Source of the DNA: Thermosynechococcaceae cyanobacterium MS004 | GTDB lineage: Bacteria > Cyanobacteriota > Cyanobacteriia > Thermosynechococcales > Thermosynechococcaceae | Direction of reading: 5' to 3' | Length of the DNA: 64,000 bases | Assembly (NCBI GenBank): GCA_022402525.1 | Contig: JAKRSB010000139.1 | Span: 1-64,000, forward strand | In this document: piece by piece, positions 60,764 to 64,000 of the stretch | Layout of the letters: each line of letters opens with the position of its first letter | Position numbering within the stretch: the first letter of the stretch is position 1 | Notes under the pieces: model-generated | What the model saw: only the letters and a program-made list of their open reading frames with translations | Told to the model about the DNA's origin: nothing | The model's database searches: none | Position numbers and translations under genes: made by a program

Positions 60764-61369
60764 ATGATCACGACGGCTGCTCCTACATCTTCTGCTGATG
60801 TGCTGCTCCTGAATGTGAGTCACGCAAAGCTAACCGTGACGCCGGCGCAGTTTGACCAGCTTTGTATTGATAACCCAGAACTACGTCTTGAGTTAACAAA
60901 GGATGGGGAATTGATTGTGAGTCCTCCAACGGGTGGAGAAAGCGGGAAAAGAAATTTTAACTTGGCGCTTGAAGTTGGGATTTGGAATCGACAAACGCAT
61001 CTAGGGGAAGCCTTTGATTCATCTACGGGCTATGATTTCATTGCCTTTGGGGGCGGCAAACTCTCTCCCGATGTGTCATGGATTGAAAAGTCGCGGCTGG
61101 AAGGCATAAATATTGTTGGGTTTATTCCGTTGGTGCCTGATTTTGTCATTGAGCTACGGTCTGCAACGGATCCGCTTAGGCCGCTCCAGGAAAAGATGGG
61201 CGAATATCGGCGATTGGGAGTGAAACTGGGTTTGCTGGTGAATCCACTGGATCGGCAGGTGGAGATTTATCGAATTGGGCAGGAGATGGAGCGTTTGGAG
61301 TCGCCGGATACGATTGATTGTAGTGAAGTAATGTCAGGGTTTGTATTGAAGATGAGCAAGATTTGGTAG
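60764..61369 (+). CDS. Uma2 family (DUF820) PD-(D/E)XK-type protein
   Basis: A 201-residue protein of a family that is very abundant in cyanobacteria and has a restriction-endonuclease-like fold. Visible core residues are LSPDVSWIEKSRLE (Asp), PDFVIELRS (Asp-Glu, Lys replaced by Arg) and GVKLGLLVNPLDRQVEIYR. The start is decided by the ribosome-binding site: GGAGG at 60754-60758 lies five bases before the ATG at 60764, so the in-frame ATG at 60752 overlaps that site and is unlikely to be used. The biological role of the family is not settled. Confidence 0.85.
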   Translation: MITTAAPTSSADVLLLNVSHAKLTVTPAQFDQLCIDNPELRLELTKDGELIVSPPTGGESGKRNFNLALEVGIWNRQTHLGEAFDSSTGYDFIAFGGGKLSPDVSWIEKSRLEGINIVGFIPLVPDFVIELRSATDPLRPLQEKMGEYRRLGVKLGLLVNPLDRQVEIYRIGQEMERLESPDTIDCSEVMSGFVLKMSKIW

Positions 61370-61554
61370 CGATACGATGTGGCAACTGTTCTTAACCATG
61401 AAACGCATCCACAACGGTGGGAATACCCCGTCCAATATATTTTGTAGCGCCTACGGCCCAGATGGCGATCGCTCCTGACTGCATAGATTGCTGTGCCCCC
61501 GTGCATGTCATATAAAGACTGAGATACGTAAAAACTTAAACGAGCGGCCAGAGC

Positions 61555-62007
61555 CTATTCCGTTGCAATCACAACATCACTGGACTTGATCACAGCGTAA
61601 GCAGCTTTACCTTCCGCTAGCTCCAGCGCCTCAGCCGAGGTCGTTGTAATGATAGAGGTCAGCTCCACGAGCTGTAAAATTTCGAGAGTCACTTCCGTAT
61701 TGACCGAGCCTTTAGTGAGCTGCTTAACTCTGCCCTCTAAAATATTGCGCGCGCTGACCTTAAGAGGCTTTTTGCGGTCGGTATCAGGTTTATTCGGCTG
61801 AGCTTCACGGGCTTTGTTCGGCTGCCGAGATTTGAGGTCAGGCTCAGATTCGTCTACATCGGCAGAGGTGGAATACTTGAGACCCCGCACCATCTCTCGC
61901 AGCACCTCTGTTTTGGTTCGTTGGGACTGTCGACAGATTTCCTCTAGAAGTTGGCGCTCTTCTTCAGAAGTCTGAAACGTGATCCATCCCTGATCTTTTC
62001 TAGGCAT
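61555..62007 (-). CDS. Ribbon-helix-helix / Mop (TOBE) fusion, putative molybdate-responsive repressor
   Basis: A 150-residue protein with two modules. Residues ~5-45 look like a ribbon-helix-helix DNA-binding domain: a strand (GWITFQTSEEER) followed by two helices (QLLEEICRQSQRTKTEVLRE). A charged linker leads to residues ~80-150, a Mop/TOBE domain that binds molybdate or tungstate: KVSARNILEGRVKQLTKGSV, then NTEVTLEIL and KAAYAVIKSSDVVIATE. The gene diverges from modA with 91 bp between the starts, where two palindromes lie. I infer a repressor of the modA-modBC uptake genes that uses a ribbon-helix-helix domain in place of the winged helix of ModE. Domain calls are by eye; the regulation is inference. 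Confidence 0.8.
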   Translation of the reverse strand: MPRKDQGWITFQTSEEERQLLEEICRQSQRTKTEVLREMVRGLKYSTSADVDESEPDLKSRQPNKAREAQPNKPDTDRKKPLKVSARNILEGRVKQLTKGSVNTEVTLEILQLVELTSIITTTSAEALELAEGKAAYAVIKSSDVVIATE

Positions 62008-62013
62008 TTGATT

Positions 62014-62059
62014 ACCAACTTGGTTGGTTTATGGCGTTAAATTGGTATGGTTATACCAA
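62014..62059. promoter_or_regulatory. Two palindromes in the divergent mod promoter region
   Basis: Site 1 is ACCAAC-TTG-GTTGGT (62014-62028), with perfect 6-base arms. Site 2 is TTGGTAT-GGTT-ATACCAA (62042-62059), with perfect 7-base arms. Both contain TTGGT/ACCAA half-sites, as expected for a dimeric ribbon-helix-helix protein. They fill most of the 91 bp between the regulator and modA starts. Confidence 0.55.
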
Positions 62060-62098
62060 CCTAAATTCTAGCTTGTAGGCTCATCCAGCATTGAATAC

Positions 62099-62887
62099 AT
62101 GAAGCGTAAGCAATTTCTGGCCCTTTTGAGTGCGGCACTCGCCAGCATCTTTTTGGTCTTGGGATTGCAGCTCGTCAATCCAATCCAATCCCCAGCCAGC
62201 ACAACGCTCTTTGTCTCGGCGGCGGCCAGCTTAAAAGACACCTTAGAAGATCTTCTGCCTCTGTATCAAAAACGGGACTCTAATGTAAAGCTGACCTTCA
62301 ACTTTGGAGCTTCCGGTGCGCTGTTGCGGCAGATTGAGCAGGGTGCGCCTGCCGATGTCTTTATTGCCGCTGCCAAGGGCCAGATCGATACTCTAGAGCA
62401 AAAAGGAGCCTTGGTTCCCGGCACCCGTAGCAATATCGCGAATAATAGGCTGGTTTTAATTGCACCCAAAAATTCCAAGCTTGTAACCAGTTTTGCAAGT
62501 TTGAAGAACCCAGGGGTCAAGCGAATTTCCGTGGGTGAACCTCGCAGCGTTCCGGCGGGGCAGTATGCTGAGCAGGTTTTCCAGAACCTGAATTTATTCA
62601 GCGCGCTAAAGCCAAAGTTGGTTTATGGCAATAATGTGCGGCAGGTATTGGCAACGGTTGAAAGTGGCAATGCTGATGCGGGGCTGGTTTACGCGACGGA
62701 TGCCAAAGTCTCAACCCAAGTCAAAGTGGTCGCTACCGCAGCAGAATCTTCCCATTCTCCGATTGTCTACCCAGCGGCAGTCTTAAAGAGCAGCAAAAAT
62801 ATCGATGCGGCCAAAGCGTTTGTGAAATACTTGTCGGGCAGTGAGGCTAAGGGTGTTTTCCGGAAGTACGGGTTTATTGTCAAATAG
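62099..62887 (+). CDS. modA: Molybdate ABC transporter substrate-binding protein ModA
   Basis: A 262-residue periplasmic binding protein. It has an N-terminal signal (MKRKQFLALLSAALASIFLV, cleaved near ...NPIQSPAS) without a lipobox. Family motifs follow: TLFVSAAASLKDTLEDLLPL, LTFNFGASGALLRQIEQGAP, DVFIAAAKGQID and ESGNADAGLVYATDA. It captures molybdate or tungstate for the permease encoded 27 bp downstream. Confidence 0.95.
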   Translation: MKRKQFLALLSAALASIFLVLGLQLVNPIQSPASTTLFVSAAASLKDTLEDLLPLYQKRDSNVKLTFNFGASGALLRQIEQGAPADVFIAAAKGQIDTLEQKGALVPGTRSNIANNRLVLIAPKNSKLVTSFASLKNPGVKRISVGEPRSVPAGQYAEQVFQNLNLFSALKPKLVYGNNVRQVLATVESGNADAGLVYATDAKVSTQVKVVATAAESSHSPIVYPAAVLKSSKNIDAAKAFVKYLSGSEAKGVFRKYGFIVK

Positions 62888-62914
62888 CCTTCATCCATTC
62901 ATGCTGGCGACGCA

Positions 62915-64000
62915 ATGAATGAGCCATTTTTGATCCCTCCAGATCTTTCTCCCCTCTGGATCTCGCTCAAGGTTTCCCTGTTGGCAACCGTCTTTACCTT
63001 CTTTGTGGGGATTGCCGTTGCCTACTGGATGCTGGGCGATCGCGGTACGGGAAAGTCTTTGCTAGAAGGGATCTTCATCTCACCGTTGATTTTGCCGCCC
63101 ACGGTTGTTGGTTTTTTGCTGCTCTTGCTGTTGGGTAAAAATGGCCCTTTGGGTCAACTGCTGCTGTCCTTTGACCTCAGCGTAGTGTTTACCTGGTATG
63201 GGGCGGTCATCACGGCAACCGTAGTTTCTTTTCCCTTGATGTATCGAACGGCCTTAGGTGCCTTCGAGCAAGTCGATCATCATTTATTAGCGGTGGCGCG
63301 CACCTTGGGGGCTTCAGAGTGGACGATCTTTCGTCGCCTTATGCTTCCCTTGGCTTGGCCTGGGGTGGTCGCAGGCACAATGCTGGCCTTTGCTCGTGCC
63401 CTTGGTGAGTTTGGCGCAACCCTGATGCTAGCAGGCAATATTCCAGGCCAGACCCAGACGATTCCGATGGCGATCTACTTTGCCGTAGAAGCTGGTGCCA
63501 TGAATGAAGCCTGGTTTTGGGCGATCGCCATGATGCTCATTTCGCTTTCTGGCATTACTGCCGTGAGTTTTTGGCAAGAGCGGCGGCAAAAACAGCAGAA
63601 CAAGCAGCAGAACAAGCAGCGCATAGCGCCAAGAGATTCTACGGCGAGAGTATATCGTCTTTTTCCTGGGGCTCCTGCGTCTTACGCTGAGGTATTTCCA
63701 CAGCCAGTTGCGGCACCCCAATCCGGTTTAGTTGTGAACCTTCAAAAGCGGCTTGCGGCCTTTGATCTGGATCTAGCGCTGAGCACCGCAGAATCTACTT
63801 TGGGCATCTTGGGAGAATCTGGGGCAGGCAAGAGTATGCTGCTGCGGTGTATTGCGGGGATAGAAGCCCCGACCCAAGGGCAAATTGTGTTGAACGGACG
63901 GGTGCTCTTTGATAGCGCACGAGGGATTAACGTACCCAGCCGCGATCGCCGGATTGGGTTTCTGATGCAAAACTATGCCCTGTTCCCCACCATGACCGTG
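62915..64000 (+). CDS. modBC: ModBC fusion: molybdate permease plus ATPase (C-terminus outside window)
   Basis: The frame runs from the ATG at 62915 without a stop to the window edge (362 codons). Residues ~1-225 are a ModB-type permease with five helices. They include PPTVVGFLLLLLLGKNGPLG, and the EAA loop is DHHLLAVARTLGASEWTIFR. A basic, Gln-rich linker (ERRQKQQNKQQNKQ) leads to a ModC-type ATPase from ~255. Its Walker A is LGILGESGAGKSMLLRCIAG, and DRRIGFLMQNYALFPTM is the Q-loop. Fused ModBC proteins are known in cyanobacteria. The signature motif, Walker B and any C-terminal Mop domain lie beyond 64000. An earlier ATG at 62901 stops after five codons. Confidence 0.93.
   Translation, partial: MNEPFLIPPDLSPLWISLKVSLLATVFTFFVGIAVAYWMLGDRGTGKSLLEGIFISPLILPPTVVGFLLLLLLGKNGPLGQLLLSFDLSVVFTWYGAVITATVVSFPLMYRTALGAFEQVDHHLLAVARTLGASEWTIFRRLMLPLAWPGVVAGTMLAFARALGEFGATLMLAGNIPGQTQTIPMAIYFAVEAGAMNEAWFWAIAMMLISLSGITAVSFWQERRQKQQNKQQNKQRIAPRDSTARVYRLFPGAPASYAEVFPQPVAAPQSGLVVNLQKRLAAFDLDLALSTAESTLGILGESGAGKSMLLRCIAGIEAPTQGQIVLNGRVLFDSARGINVPSRDRRIGFLMQNYALFPTMTV

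Noticed and set aside
1-64000. High density of GCGATCGC and related words as regulatory sites
   Set aside because: This is the HIP1 palindrome known to be over-represented in many cyanobacterial genomes; its distribution here shows no link to particular genes.

Overview
The window comes from a cyanobacterium, probably a filamentous Leptolyngbya-like form (the lineage is inference). The evidence is the very frequent HIP1 octamer GCGATCGC, a cyanoexosortase A module with HpsJ, a Psb35-like thylakoid protein, a cyanobacterial-type YidC, a cyAbrB-like regulator and a ModBC fusion permease. I saw no tRNA, rRNA, CRISPR array or intact insertion sequence.

Region 1 (1-1.5 kb) holds the 5' part of a cyAbrB-like regulator, an HU protein and an orphan gene. 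Region 2 (1.5-38.1 kb) is one large extracellular-polysaccharide locus. It starts with a glycosyltransferase-EAL-receiver fusion, a PFE-CTERM-type protein and a WcaF-like acetyltransferase. A plus-strand trio follows: HpsJ, cyanoexosortase A and its associated protein. Next come a Wzc-like and a Wza-like protein, three glycosyltransferases and a WecA/MraY-type initiating transferase. A NACHT NTPase and a YdcF protein interrupt the locus. A tightly packed minus-strand operon then runs from 38.1 to 21.9 kb: Wzm/Wzt ABC exporter, ten further glycosyltransferases, an FkbM methyltransferase and a Wzy-like membrane protein. The locus therefore contains initiation, assembly, modification and two kinds of export machinery, with a protein-sorting module at one end. 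A Wzx-like flippase lies further on at 47.8 kb.

Region 3 (38.5-42.3 kb) has a ParD/ParE toxin-antitoxin pair and an arsenate-resistance pair, ArsJ plus its partner GAPDH. A frameshifted aquaporin remnant lies directly behind them, no arsR is present, and there is an inverted-repeat operator candidate upstream.

Region 4 (42.3-53.4 kb) is housekeeping: a degenerate histidine-kinase-like protein, dnaK with two strong terminators, a Psb35-like gene, the flippase, the rpmH-rnpA-PH-yidC-jag-yceD cluster and rpmI-rplT.

Region 5 (53.8-64 kb) has a repeat-rich membrane-anchored protein, a PEP-synthase-like protein with a degenerate ATP-binding half, a DUF389 protein and a Uma2 protein. It ends with a molybdate locus: a ribbon-helix-helix/Mop fusion regulator divergent from modA and modBC, with palindromes between. 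The modBC gene runs off the right edge.

Two themes cut across the window. One is degenerate signalling enzymes (EAL, receiver, tyrosine kinase, histidine kinase). The other is short in-frame tandem repeats, mostly of 12, 15 or 18 bp, in at least six genes.
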